The position numbers and the translations under genes were made by a program. From contig JAZKTH010000148.1 of NCBI GenBank assembly GCA_036625675.1, positions 1-6,046 on the forward strand: DNA of 6,046 nt. The letters are read 5' to 3'. The stretch's first letter is position 1. Every line of letters begins with the position of its first letter. Below, in pieces: positions 1 to 5,810 of the stretch. The notes beneath the pieces are model-generated. The model did no database searches. It saw only the letters and a list, made by a program, of their open reading frames with translations, and was not told the origin of the DNA. Source of the DNA: Halalkaliarchaeum sp036625675 (GTDB lineage: Archaea > Halobacteriota > Halobacteria > Halobacteriales > Haloferacaceae).

Positions 1-344
1 AGGCGGTGTACGTCGACGTCGCCCGGGACAACGGCGCGACCTCCACGTACGCGCTGTTCCGGGAGGTCCTCCTCCCCGGGTCGCTCCCGATCGTCTTCAC
101 CGGCCTTCGCCTGGGGGTGAGCACGTCGTTTTTGATCGTGATCTCGGTGGAACTGATCGCGGGCAACGATGGGCTCGGCTACTTCCTGTGGGTCTCCTGG
201 AATACCTATCAGTTGCACGAACTGTACGCCGCGCTGGTGGTCGTCGGCGCCTTCGGAATCCTCATCACCTACGGTCTCGAGCGCCTCCAGCGCTACCTGG
301 TTCCCTGGAACGCCGACGTCGACGCCCGCGGACGGCTGGTCTGA
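1..344 (+). CDS. ABC transporter permease, nitrate/sulfonate/taurine type (C-terminal part)
   Basis: This is the 3' end of an inner-membrane permease of the BPD_transp_1 family; the gene begins left of the window and the first complete codon is at base 3. The visible ~113 residues open with the cytoplasmic EAA loop that docks on the ATPase: DVARDNGATSTYALF, then LPGSLP and FTGLRLG. This pattern matches the SsuC/TauC/NrtB group, and VELIAGNDGLGYFLW after it is also typical of that group. A hydrophobic segment (about LYAALVVVGAFGILITYGL) forms the last membrane helix, and a short polar tail ends at TGA. The substrate (nitrate, sulfonate, taurine, thiamine precursor or similar) cannot be told from this end alone. 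The neighbouring ATPase and binding-protein genes would lie to the left. It converges on cydB with a 35-base gap. Confidence 0.88.
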   Translation, partial: AVYVDVARDNGATSTYALFREVLLPGSLPIVFTGLRLGVSTSFLIVISVELIAGNDGLGYFLWVSWNTYQLHELYAALVVVGAFGILITYGLERLQRYLVPWNADVDARGRLV

Positions 345-379
345 CGATCCGGGGTCGTTCGGGAGGCGCACCGGCCGGG

Positions 380-1381
380 TCAGGCTTCGTAGCTCCCGGC
401 TCGAATCGGGCCGCTAAACACGCTGTAGAGGAACGTGAAGTACCCCAGTACCAGTAGCAGGGCGGGGAATCCCAGGACGGTCACGAGATTCAGCGCCAGC
501 GGCGAAACGATCGCCTCCCTGACGGTCAGTCCGGTCGGCGGGTAGATCGTCGGATACAACAGGAGCGCGACGAGCGCGCTCAACAGCGCGGGAAGCGCCA
601 GCGTGCTCGCCAGCCAGGCGCGGTACCGGCCACGTCCGGCGAGAACACTCCCGCCCACTCCCGCAGCGACCGAAAGGAAGACGATTCCAGCTGCGGGAGC
701 TGAGAGGACCGCGTCGGCAGCGCCGCCGGCGTCGGTCGAGACGACGGTCACGAGCAGGACGACCACCCCTCCCAGGTACGCAAGCGTCGCGGCGATTCCG
801 TACCTGCGCAGCTCCGACGCCAGGGCCGGCCCGCTCTTCGCCGCCAGGAACGCCGCACCCGTGGCCACCGAGACCGCGACCAAGCCGACGCCGGTCAGCA
901 GCGCTGGAAGCGACAGCGTCGCCGCGTCGAACACCCACCGGCCAGCGAGCATCCCGAAAAGCAGCGGTGCGAACAGGCTACCGCCGACGAAAGAGTAGTC
1001 ACAGTACCGTTTCCACCGCTCGTCGTCGCGCTGTTCGCGTAGCTCCGGGCCGAGCCCGCGGAACAGCAACGCGAACACGAACCCGATCGCGAGCAGGTAG
1101 TGATCGGCCAGCAGCCTGGAGTACACCCGCGGGAATGCCGCCAGCAGCATCGTCCCGAAGGCGACCAGCCACACCTCGTTGGCGTCCCAGACCGGGCCGA
1201 ACGCCGACAGAAGCTTCTCCCGGTCGCGTTCGCTCTCCCGGGTCGCATACAGCATCCCGATTCCGAAGTCGAACCCGTCGAGGACGACGTACATCCCCAG
1301 CGCGAACATAACGGCGCCGAACCAGATCTCCGGCAGCGAGTTCAGGAGGTAGGCGTCGACGGGTAACAGCGGTTCAGTCAT
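380..1381 (-). CDS. cydB: Cytochrome bd quinol oxidase subunit II
   Basis: CydB is the second membrane subunit of cytochrome bd, which oxidises quinol (menaquinol in haloarchaea) and reduces O2 to water without pumping protons. The protein has 333 residues, in the usual range (E. coli has 379), and is a polytopic membrane protein of roughly eight helices. Family signatures seen are LDGFDFGIG (34-42), GPVWDANEVWL (62-72), the AAFPRVY stretch (81-87) and FRGLGPELR (107-115). W65, D66 and N68 sit in the segment matching the conserved WDGN motif of E. coli CydB. The ATG at 1381 overlaps the cydA stop by 8 bases, so translation is probably coupled. GGTGAG lies 5 bases before the start. No small CydX-like ORF was recognised after it. 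The subunit assignment is firm. Confidence 0.95.
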   Translation of the reverse strand: MTEPLLPVDAYLLNSLPEIWFGAVMFALGMYVVLDGFDFGIGMLYATRESERDREKLLSAFGPVWDANEVWLVAFGTMLLAAFPRVYSRLLADHYLLAIGFVFALLFRGLGPELREQRDDERWKRYCDYSFVGGSLFAPLLFGMLAGRWVFDAATLSLPALLTGVGLVAVSVATGAAFLAAKSGPALASELRRYGIAATLAYLGGVVVLLVTVVSTDAGGAADAVLSAPAAGIVFLSVAAGVGGSVLAGRGRYRAWLASTLALPALLSALVALLLYPTIYPPTGLTVREAIVSPLALNLVTVLGFPALLLVLGYFTFLYSVFSGPIRAGSYEA

Positions 1382-2822
1382 CGTCGCTCACCCCCGGGAG
1401 TGGACCGTGCCAGCGGTCGCTCCTCGACACCGGTCTCCCGAGCGCTTCGAGTTCGCCCTGGATCAGCCACTTCAGTACGTACAGGGCCGCAAGCACCATT
1501 CCCGAGTAGACGACGACGAACCCGACCAGCGTCAGCGTCGCCTCGGCTCCCGTCAGCGTCGAGGAGACCGCCTCGCCGGTGCGCAGTTCGCCCTGGATGA
1601 TCCACGGCTGGCGGCCGATCTCGGTGACGTACCACCCCGTTAGCAGGGCGGCGTATCCCAGCGGCGACGCGACCACCATCGTCTTCAGGTATCGTTCGCT
1701 GTCGGACAGCCGCCCGCGGTACGTGAGATAGCCGCCCCACAGCGCCAGCGCGACGAACAGGAAGCCGAGCCCGACCATGATGCGGAACGACCAGAAAACG
1801 AGGGCCACGGGCGGGTTCTCCTCGTATTCGTTCAACCCGATCACCTCGGCGTCGAAGTCACCCCCGCTGGCGAGGAACGATCCGATCCCGGGGAGGCTCA
1901 CGGTAAACAGGTTCTCGGCACGGGGATCGGTGATCGCGTCGGGGCTCTTCGGAACCGCAAACAGGTGCAAGTCGGCCTGTCCCGTCTCGTAGTGGCCCTC
2001 CATGGCCGCAAATTTCTGGGGTTGCGTCTCCGCCACGTGACGACCGTACGCATCGCCGTGGACCGCCTGTAGCGGTGCGGTGACGAGCAAAATCACCACG
2101 GCCAGTCGCAGTGCGGCGTTCCAGGCTCCCGTGTCGCGCTTCTTCCAGACGATGTACGCCGAGACGCCCGCGACCAGCAGCGCGACCGAGATCACGGACG
2201 CGTTGATCATGTGAACGTACATCCAGGACATGCGCGGGGTCAAAAACGCAGCAATCGGGTCGGTCAGTCTGGCGACCTCCATCCCGTTTCGGGTGATCAT
2301 CTCGTAGCCCCGCGGGGTCTGCATCCAGGCGTTGACGATCAGGATCCAGAACCCCGACAGCCAGGCCCCGATGCCGACGAGCACCGACGAGAGAACGTAG
2401 GTCCGGTCCCCCACGCGCTCGCGGCCGTACAGCAACACGCCGAGAAAGACGGCTTCCAGGAAGAACGCCATCTTCGCTTCGAAGGCCAGTGGGCCGCCGA
2501 TCAGCTCACCGGCCACCTCCGAGAACTGTGGGAAGTTCGTCCCGAACTGGAAGCTCATCGGGATCCCGGTGACCGTCCCCATAACGAATCCGACGGCGAA
2601 TACCTTCACCCAGAACGAACGCAGCCGGGTGAACCGCTCCCCGTCCGTTTGCACGTCCTTCCAGGTGAAGTAGATAATAAACGGCGCGAGTCCGATCGAG
2701 AGGGCCGCGAAGAGGATGTGCACGGATATCGTCCAGCCGAACTGTGCGCGACTCGCGAGTTCCGGGGAGAGTACTGCTACCCAGCTCGGATCGGCAGCAC
2801 TGAGTAGTGCGATCGGATGCAT
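1374..2822 (-). CDS. cydA: Cytochrome bd quinol oxidase subunit I
   Basis: CydA carries the haems and the quinol site of cytochrome bd in the cell membrane. The protein has 482 residues. By alignment in the mind with E. coli CydA, the expected residues are present: H35 in SVHILF (haem b595 side, like H19), E115 and E123 in LAFEAKMAFFLEAVF (like E99/E107), H204 in MYVHMINAS (haem b558, like H186), K270 and E275 in QKFAAMEG (quinol loop, like K252/E257), R347 and M349 in FWSFRIMVGLG (like R391/M393), and GRQPW at 403-407. It is shorter than the 522-residue E. coli protein, consistent with a short Q-loop. The ATG at 2822 gives about 25 residues before the first helix, and no better start was seen. 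It is first in the cydAB operon and overlaps cydB by 8 bases. An AT-rich gap with TATA-like boxes lies upstream. Confidence 0.96.
   Translation of the reverse strand: MHPIALLSAADPSWVAVLSPELASRAQFGWTISVHILFAALSIGLAPFIIYFTWKDVQTDGERFTRLRSFWVKVFAVGFVMGTVTGIPMSFQFGTNFPQFSEVAGELIGGPLAFEAKMAFFLEAVFLGVLLYGRERVGDRTYVLSSVLVGIGAWLSGFWILIVNAWMQTPRGYEMITRNGMEVARLTDPIAAFLTPRMSWMYVHMINASVISVALLVAGVSAYIVWKKRDTGAWNAALRLAVVILLVTAPLQAVHGDAYGRHVAETQPQKFAAMEGHYETGQADLHLFAVPKSPDAITDPRAENLFTVSLPGIGSFLASGGDFDAEVIGLNEYEENPPVALVFWSFRIMVGLGFLFVALALWGGYLTYRGRLSDSERYLKTMVVASPLGYAALLTGWYVTEIGRQPWIIQGELRTGEAVSSTLTGAEATLTLVGFVVVYSGMVLAALYVLKWLIQGELEALGRPVSRSDRWHGPLPGVSDDD
1387..1392 (-). promoter_or_regulatory. Possible ribosome binding site of cydB
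   Basis: On the minus strand GGTGAG stands 5 bases before the cydB ATG, inside the end of cydA. It matches the GGTGA that pairs with the archaeal 16S rRNA 3' end. It fits an internal operon gene, whereas most starts in this window lack such a sequence. A chance match within coding sequence is possible. Confidence 0.4.
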
Positions 2823-2893
2823 TGTATTGTACTAGTTCTGAACCACTGATGAACGCTCGAGAGGATTCCCGCTTTCGAGTATCGTACTACGGC

Positions 2894-2903
2894 AATTTAT
2901 ATT
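2894..2903 (-). promoter_or_regulatory. Candidate TATA box for cydAB
   Basis: The minus strand reads AATATAAATT here, a good archaeal TATA-box match in an AT-rich gap. Transcription would begin about 25 bases further on (near 2870), leaving a leader of roughly 50 bases before the cydA ATG at 2822. A second AT-rich candidate, AAAATATACTTT (2935-2946), lies upstream. It falls within the open tail of the ferredoxin remnant, which suggests that tail is not coding. Which box is used cannot be decided from sequence. Confidence 0.45.
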
Positions 2904-2905
2904 CG

Positions 2906-3121
2906 CTAAACCGTAGTTCCTGTACTGTTCTCACAAAGTATATTTTGACGAGTAATAAGAGATACTCCCGCAAGCACGTTTGTTCGCTCCCGGAATCGGT
3001 CGTCCGGTCCGACGTCGGCCGCCGCGGCGTCGATATCCGTTCCCATCTCGAAGCCGTCCGCCGGACAGATCCCGACGCAGGCCCCACAGCCGGCACAGTC
3101 GTCCCGGGCGATCTCGACGTA
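2906..3121 (-). pseudogene. Ferredoxin-like [4Fe-4S] gene remnant without a start codon
   Basis: A minus-strand frame encodes DYVEIARDDCAGCGACVGIC followed by PADGFEMGTDIDAAAAD. It contains a perfect CxxCxxCxxxCP motif for one [4Fe-4S] cluster, near 3065-3100. The frame is open from a TGA at 3206-3208 to a TAG at 2906-2908 but contains no ATG, GTG or TTG before the motif. The recognisable protein begins close to the TAG that ends the other ferredoxin gene, one frame away. After about 2995 the codons lose their G/C third-position bias and the frame runs into AT-rich, promoter-like DNA, so the true C-terminus is probably also lost or shifted. It may be the tail of the upstream ferredoxin gene detached by a frameshift, or a separate small ferredoxin gene missing its start. 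The cluster motif is certain; the gene structure is not. Confidence 0.6.
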
Positions 3122-3128
3122 ATCGGTT

Positions 3129-3440
3129 CTAGGCCCCCGCTGGCCCCGATCCGCCGTCGTCCCGCACCTGCTCGCGCGCCCGGGCGACGAGGCCGTGCTC
3201 TCGAATCAGTTCTTCGACGTATTCGTCGTCGGGGAACGTGATCGCGTCGGTGGGACAGCAGGTCTCACAGGTCGTACAGCCGACCTTGCACTGATACGGG
3301 TTCTCGACGGTGGCCACGTCACGCTCGTGGTCGTAGCCGAGTACGTTTCGACCTCAGTTGGTCATACAGAGGCCACACCCGGTGCAGACGTCCGCGTCGA
3401 TCGTCGGGTGCCACTCGACCGTCCGCCGGTCGATTCCCAT
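3129..3440 (-). pseudogene. Two-cluster [4Fe-4S] ferredoxin interrupted by in-frame TGA
   Basis: From ATG at 3440 the minus strand encodes a 103-codon ferredoxin-type electron carrier with one internal stop. Cluster 1 reads C19-TG-C22-GL-C25-MTN, then TGA (codon 29, bases 3354-3356), then GRNVLGYD. The TGA sits exactly where the fourth cysteine of CxxCxxCxxxC belongs, one base change from a Cys codon. Reading continues in the same frame to NPYQ-C51-KVG-C55-TT-C58-ETC-C62-P, the second cluster, which has a CxxxCxxCxxxCP spacing, and ends at TAG 3129-3131. Everything else looks undamaged. Codons just upstream of the ATG (LPEKFAEW) also look protein-like, so the native start may lie further upstream, though no ATG/GTG/TTG is in frame there. 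It is divergent from the FmdE gene. The likeliest reading is a recent nonsense mutation or a sequence error; selenocysteine is a less likely alternative. If the TGA stops translation, only the GTG at 3317 could restart a fragment. Confidence 0.72.
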
Positions 3441-3482
3441 CCACTCGGCGAACTTCTCGGGGAGATCTTCGGACTGGTCGGA

Positions 3483-3505
3483 TTCTATTTCAAATAAAAA
3501 TAGAA
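3483..3505 (-). promoter_or_regulatory. 8-bp inverted repeat around AT-rich box upstream of ferredoxin
   Basis: TTCTATTT (3483-3490) and its exact reverse complement AAATAGAA (3498-3505) flank a 7-base AT-rich spacer. On the minus strand the segment contains TTTTTATTT, a plausible TATA box about 50 bases before the ferredoxin ATG at 3440. A dyad overlapping the core promoter is the usual layout of an archaeal repressor operator. The repeat is visible; its role as an operator is inferred. No regulator gene is in the window. Confidence 0.45.
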
Positions 3506-3668
3506 CGAGAGGGGAGACATGGTTTCTGATTTAAAACCACTTCCAAACGATTCGGCGTTCTCGCGTCCCATCAGCGAGCAGCGGCGCCCTCTGTCGATTC
3601 GAACCGACTTTTCGACTCTCTCGTCTTTCCCAACCGCGTGTCCGCTCGTTCTCCGCCGCTTGATAGTG

Positions 3669-3688
3669 TTTTATAATCCCAATATTGG
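3669..3688 (+). promoter_or_regulatory. Candidate TATA box plus adjacent 10-bp palindrome for the FmdE/TSUP operon
   Basis: TTTTATAAT at 3669-3677 is a strong haloarchaeal-type TATA box. It predicts transcription from near 3700 and a leader of about 45-50 bases before the ATG at 3747. One base after it lies CCAATATTGG (3679-3688), a perfect 10-bp palindrome between the TATA box and the expected start site, a classic position for a repressor. The remaining gap (3441-3746) holds the ferredoxin-side dyad and another AT-rich TTTAAAA near 3530, but no recognisable gene. Confidence 0.5.
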
Positions 3689-3746
3689 AAAACATCATCG
3701 TCACACTTATCATCCATACCAACTTTTCTTGAAATGGGTCGAGACG

Positions 3747-4373
3747 ATGGACGTCACAGCCGATACCGACGAGATCGAATCGCTCTTCGAGACGACGCGG
3801 GCCGTACACGGGCACAAGTGTCCCGGCTCGGCGATGGGCCTTCGAGCGGGGCTGGCGGCCAGGGAAGCGCTCGAGGTCGCCCCCGACGCGAACAAGGAAC
3901 TCCAGTGTTACGTTTCGACGGGCCCGAAGCACCCGGCACACTGTTTCATCGACGGCGTGCAGGTCGCCACCGGGTGTACGTACGGCAAGGGAAACATCGA
4001 GAAACTGGATCACGGCAAGAACGCACTCCAGTTGATCGATCTCGAATCCGGGCGTGCGGTCCGCGTCTCGCTGGATCCGGAGTGGTTCGGGAACGCCCTC
4101 GACAACTCCCCGTTTATCGCGGAGCGAAAGGAGGGCGTCGAACCGATGGACATCGATTCCGACATAACGGATTCGGCCGTGGACTCGGTGTTGACCCTCC
4201 CCGAGGAGGAACTGCTCGCCGTCGGCGACGTCGAGGACGTCGACACCGGCGGTGACGCCGGTCACGGCTCATTCTACTGGGAACACTGTGACTCGTGTGG
4301 CGAGGTCACCTTCGAGCCGGGGCTGCGGGTCGTCGACGGCGAGACCGTTTGTGCGGAGTGCGCCGGGTTCTGA
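3747..4373 (+). CDS. FmdE-family protein with C-terminal zinc ribbon
   Basis: This 208-residue soluble protein belongs to the FmdE family (formylmethanofuran dehydrogenase subunit E-like). Signatures are HGHKCPGSAMGLRAG at 21-35 (H21, H23, C25 as likely metal ligands), AHC at 64-66, and DGVQVATGCTYGKGNI at 69-84, the hallmark TGCTxGKGN loop. A C-terminal treble-Cys ribbon follows: C181xxC184 and C202xxC205. Haloarchaea are not methanogens, so the name reflects the fold, not methanofuran chemistry. A metal- or cofactor-linked redox role is likely but unproven. The ATG at 3747 was chosen because residues before it (possible from 3519) read through AT-rich promoter DNA without family character. 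It is first in an operon with the TSUP gene 4 bases downstream, and divergent from the ferredoxin gene. Confidence 0.88.
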   Translation: MDVTADTDEIESLFETTRAVHGHKCPGSAMGLRAGLAAREALEVAPDANKELQCYVSTGPKHPAHCFIDGVQVATGCTYGKGNIEKLDHGKNALQLIDLESGRAVRVSLDPEWFGNALDNSPFIAERKEGVEPMDIDSDITDSAVDSVLTLPEEELLAVGDVEDVDTGGDAGHGSFYWEHCDSCGEVTFEPGLRVVDGETVCAECAGF

Positions 4374-4377
4374 ACCG

Positions 4378-5136
4378 ATGGATCCGGTCTTTCTCGCGCC
4401 CGTGCTGTTCTTCTTCGTCGCCCTCGTCTTCTCGATGCTGGGCATGGGCGGCGGCCAGCTGTACGTGCCGATCCTCTTCTGGATGGGGTTCGATTTCACC
4501 ACCCAGGCCGTCCCGCTGGGGATCCTGTTGAACGTCGTCGTCGGCGGATCGTCGACGGTCACGTACGTCCGCGAGCACCTGGTCGACTGGCGGGTCGGGA
4601 TCCCCTTCGGGATCGCGATGGTCGTCTTCGCACCGCTTGGCGCGTACGCGACGACGTGGTTCCCGACCGACACGATCGTCGCCGTTCTCGCGCTGTTCAC
4701 CGCGGCCGCCGCGGTGTTCATCGCCTCGGGATACCAGCCACGGCAGGAACTCGGGTTCTCCAGGCGCGAGGAAACCGGCGTCGGCCTCGGCGGCGGATCG
4801 GTGCTCGGCTTCTTCGCGGGATTGATCGGACAGGGTGGCGGGGTGTTCGTCGTTCCGTTGCTGTACATGCTGGGGATCGAGGCGAAGGTCGCCGCCGCGA
4901 CGTCCGCGCTCGTGATCACCGGGGCCGGCCTCTCGAGCGTCGCCTCACATCTCGCGATCGAGACGACGCCGATCTGGGACCTCTGGATCGGGAGCGCGCT
5001 CGCCGTGCTCGCCGGGAGCCAGGTCGGCTCCCGGCTGATGGCGACGCGACTGGAGTCCGAAACGGTCAAAAAGATATTCGGCGTCGTCCTCTTCGGCATC
5101 GCGATCATTCTCCTGTACCAGGCCTTCGGAGGCTGA
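4378..5136 (+). CDS. TSUP (TauE/SafE) family membrane transporter
   Basis: A 252-residue, very hydrophobic protein of the sulfite exporter TauE/SafE family, which moves sulfite, sulfonates, sulfoacetate or related anions across the cell membrane. The two-fold internal repeat typical of the family is visible: GMGGGQLYVP at 22-31 and GQGGGVFVVP at 151-160, each opening one half of the protein, with GIEAKVAAATSALVI (166-180) in the second half. About eight membrane helices are expected, with a polar loop at 119-133. The ATG at 4378 is preferred over an in-frame start at 4252 because the latter would overlap the whole end of the FmdE gene. Only 4 bases separate it from the FmdE stop, so the two are surely co-transcribed. 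The substrate is not determined; coupling to a ferredoxin/FmdE pair suggests a sulfur oxyanion but does not prove it. Confidence 0.9.
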   Translation: MDPVFLAPVLFFFVALVFSMLGMGGGQLYVPILFWMGFDFTTQAVPLGILLNVVVGGSSTVTYVREHLVDWRVGIPFGIAMVVFAPLGAYATTWFPTDTIVAVLALFTAAAAVFIASGYQPRQELGFSRREETGVGLGGGSVLGFFAGLIGQGGGVFVVPLLYMLGIEAKVAAATSALVITGAGLSSVASHLAIETTPIWDLWIGSALAVLAGSQVGSRLMATRLESETVKKIFGVVLFGIAIILLYQAFGG

Positions 5137-5278
5137 TCGCCGGGCGAGCGTCTGCGTCCGAAACGCCGGTCGCTCGCAGATGGCCGACGCGTTCGGAAAG
5201 CGTGAGAGCGAACGATGGGTGGGAGGTCCCCCGGACGGGATCGAGAACGGACGCCGACAGTTGCGGTGAATCGACCCG

Positions 5279-5680
5279 TCAGTTATCCTCCCGGTCGGCT
5301 GTTATCGTGGTGAACAGCCCCGGGAGACGGCGATACCACTCGGCCGTTCGCTCGAGCGCCTCCACTTCAACGTACTCGCCGATCGCGTGTGGATCGACCG
5401 ACCACGCGTCCCCGTCGAACGGAACCGTGTCGAGGTGCCCCTCGTACAGCAGCGTTCGATCGGCGTCCCCGGGAAGGGTAACGACGAGGTTCGGTCTCTC
5501 GGGGTCTTGGACGATCCACTCGGTCTCGACGTCGAACTCGGAGGCGTACTCGTGGACCCACTCCATCGCCGCTGGCGTCTCGCCCGGCGGATTCTGCGTG
5601 TCGAACGACAGCAACTGCCGGGTCGTCTCGACGAGGCGGCCACGCCGTTTCCCCGTCTTTCCGGCTGTCGTTCCGTTCAT
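5279..5680 (-). pseudogene. M20-family metallopeptidase with large internal deletion
   Basis: This 133-residue ORF begins like an M20 peptidase/deacylase (ArgE/DapE/CPG2 group): LVETTRQLLSFDTQNPPGET (16-35), NLVVTLPG, and the zinc-site motif GHLDTVP at 81-87 (H82 zinc ligand, D84 catalytic partner). After DAWSVDP (91-97), where full-length members go on to the GRGxxDMKG motif, it jumps to HAIGEYVEVEALERTAEWY (98-116). That stretch resembles the extreme C-terminus of the family, where a conserved zinc-ligand His stands near DEyv. The bridging zinc Asp, the catalytic Glu and the dimerisation domain are missing. Members are normally about 350-450 residues, so some 250-300 are gone, in frame, at about base 5389. 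It cannot be an active hydrolase. Its start overlaps the preceding small ORF by 4 bases (ATGA). An assembly artefact is possible. Confidence 0.72.
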
Positions 5681-5805
5681 CCGGACGCTTCGGTGTCCCC
5701 GATCGCGTCGAGTTCGTCGGTGGACGCCGGCCGAATCGACATGATTGGAACGGGAGCCCGGCGGATCACGGCGTCGGTCGGAATCGAGAGCGTGTCGACG
5801 GTCAT
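5677..5805 (-). pseudogene. Tiny ORF resembling a universal stress protein with internal deletion
   Basis: This 42-codon ORF starts MTVDTLSIPTD, resembling the first strand of a UspA protein (usually xDTILVPTDGS), and continues directly to AVIRRAPVPIMSIRP, resembling the last helix turn and strand (VxRxAPVPVLxVRP). A polar tail follows. A complete Usp domain has about 140 residues, so roughly 100, including the ATP-binding GxxGxxxxxxGS loop, would be missing. The start is 5 bases after the ACR3 stop and the stop overlaps the M20-remnant ATG, so the spacing is that of an operon. Usp genes are common haloarchaeal neighbours. Because both matched pieces are short, a genuine conserved small peptide remains possible. 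Confidence 0.5.
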
Positions 5806-5810
5806 GGATT

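Noticed and set aside
345..379. Terminator between the convergent ABC permease and cydB
   Set aside because: No T-run or clear stem seen in the 35-base gap.
2950..2967. GAGTA/TACTC dyad upstream of cydA as an operator
   Set aside because: Only 5-bp arms in AT-rich DNA; not distinguishable from chance.
2807..3241. 144-codon plus-strand ORF over the cydA upstream gap and the ferredoxin remnants
   Set aside because: It runs antisense to the cysteine motifs, mixes AT-rich promoter DNA with GC-rich shadow sequence, and has no recognisable domain.
3519..3746. In-frame N-terminal extension of the FmdE gene from an ATG at 3519
   Set aside because: The extra 76 codons read through AT-rich DNA with the TATA box and palindrome, lack haloarchaeal codon bias and look nothing like the family. 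The ATG at 3747 gives a normal FmdE start.
4252..4377. Longer start for the TSUP transporter
   Set aside because: It would overlap the zinc-ribbon end of FmdE in another frame and add a polar, Arg/Ser-rich stretch. The ATG at 4378 begins directly with the first membrane helix.
5144..5214. Two weak inverted repeats (GCGAGCG/CGCTCGC and CGTTCG/CGAACG) after the TSUP gene, considered as a terminator
   Set aside because: Arms of only 6-7 bp with long loops and no T-run. Archaeal terminators are usually T-rich, and such repeats are common by chance at this GC content.
5180..5269. 29-codon plus-strand ORF between TSUP and the M20 remnant
   Set aside because: Short, with no recognisable motif, no nearby promoter and a composition that fits chance in GC-rich DNA.
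4656..5744. 362-codon plus-strand ORF through TSUP and the M20 remnant
   Set aside because: An Arg-rich shadow frame, typical of high-GC DNA. The TSUP frame and the minus-strand M20 frame explain the region.
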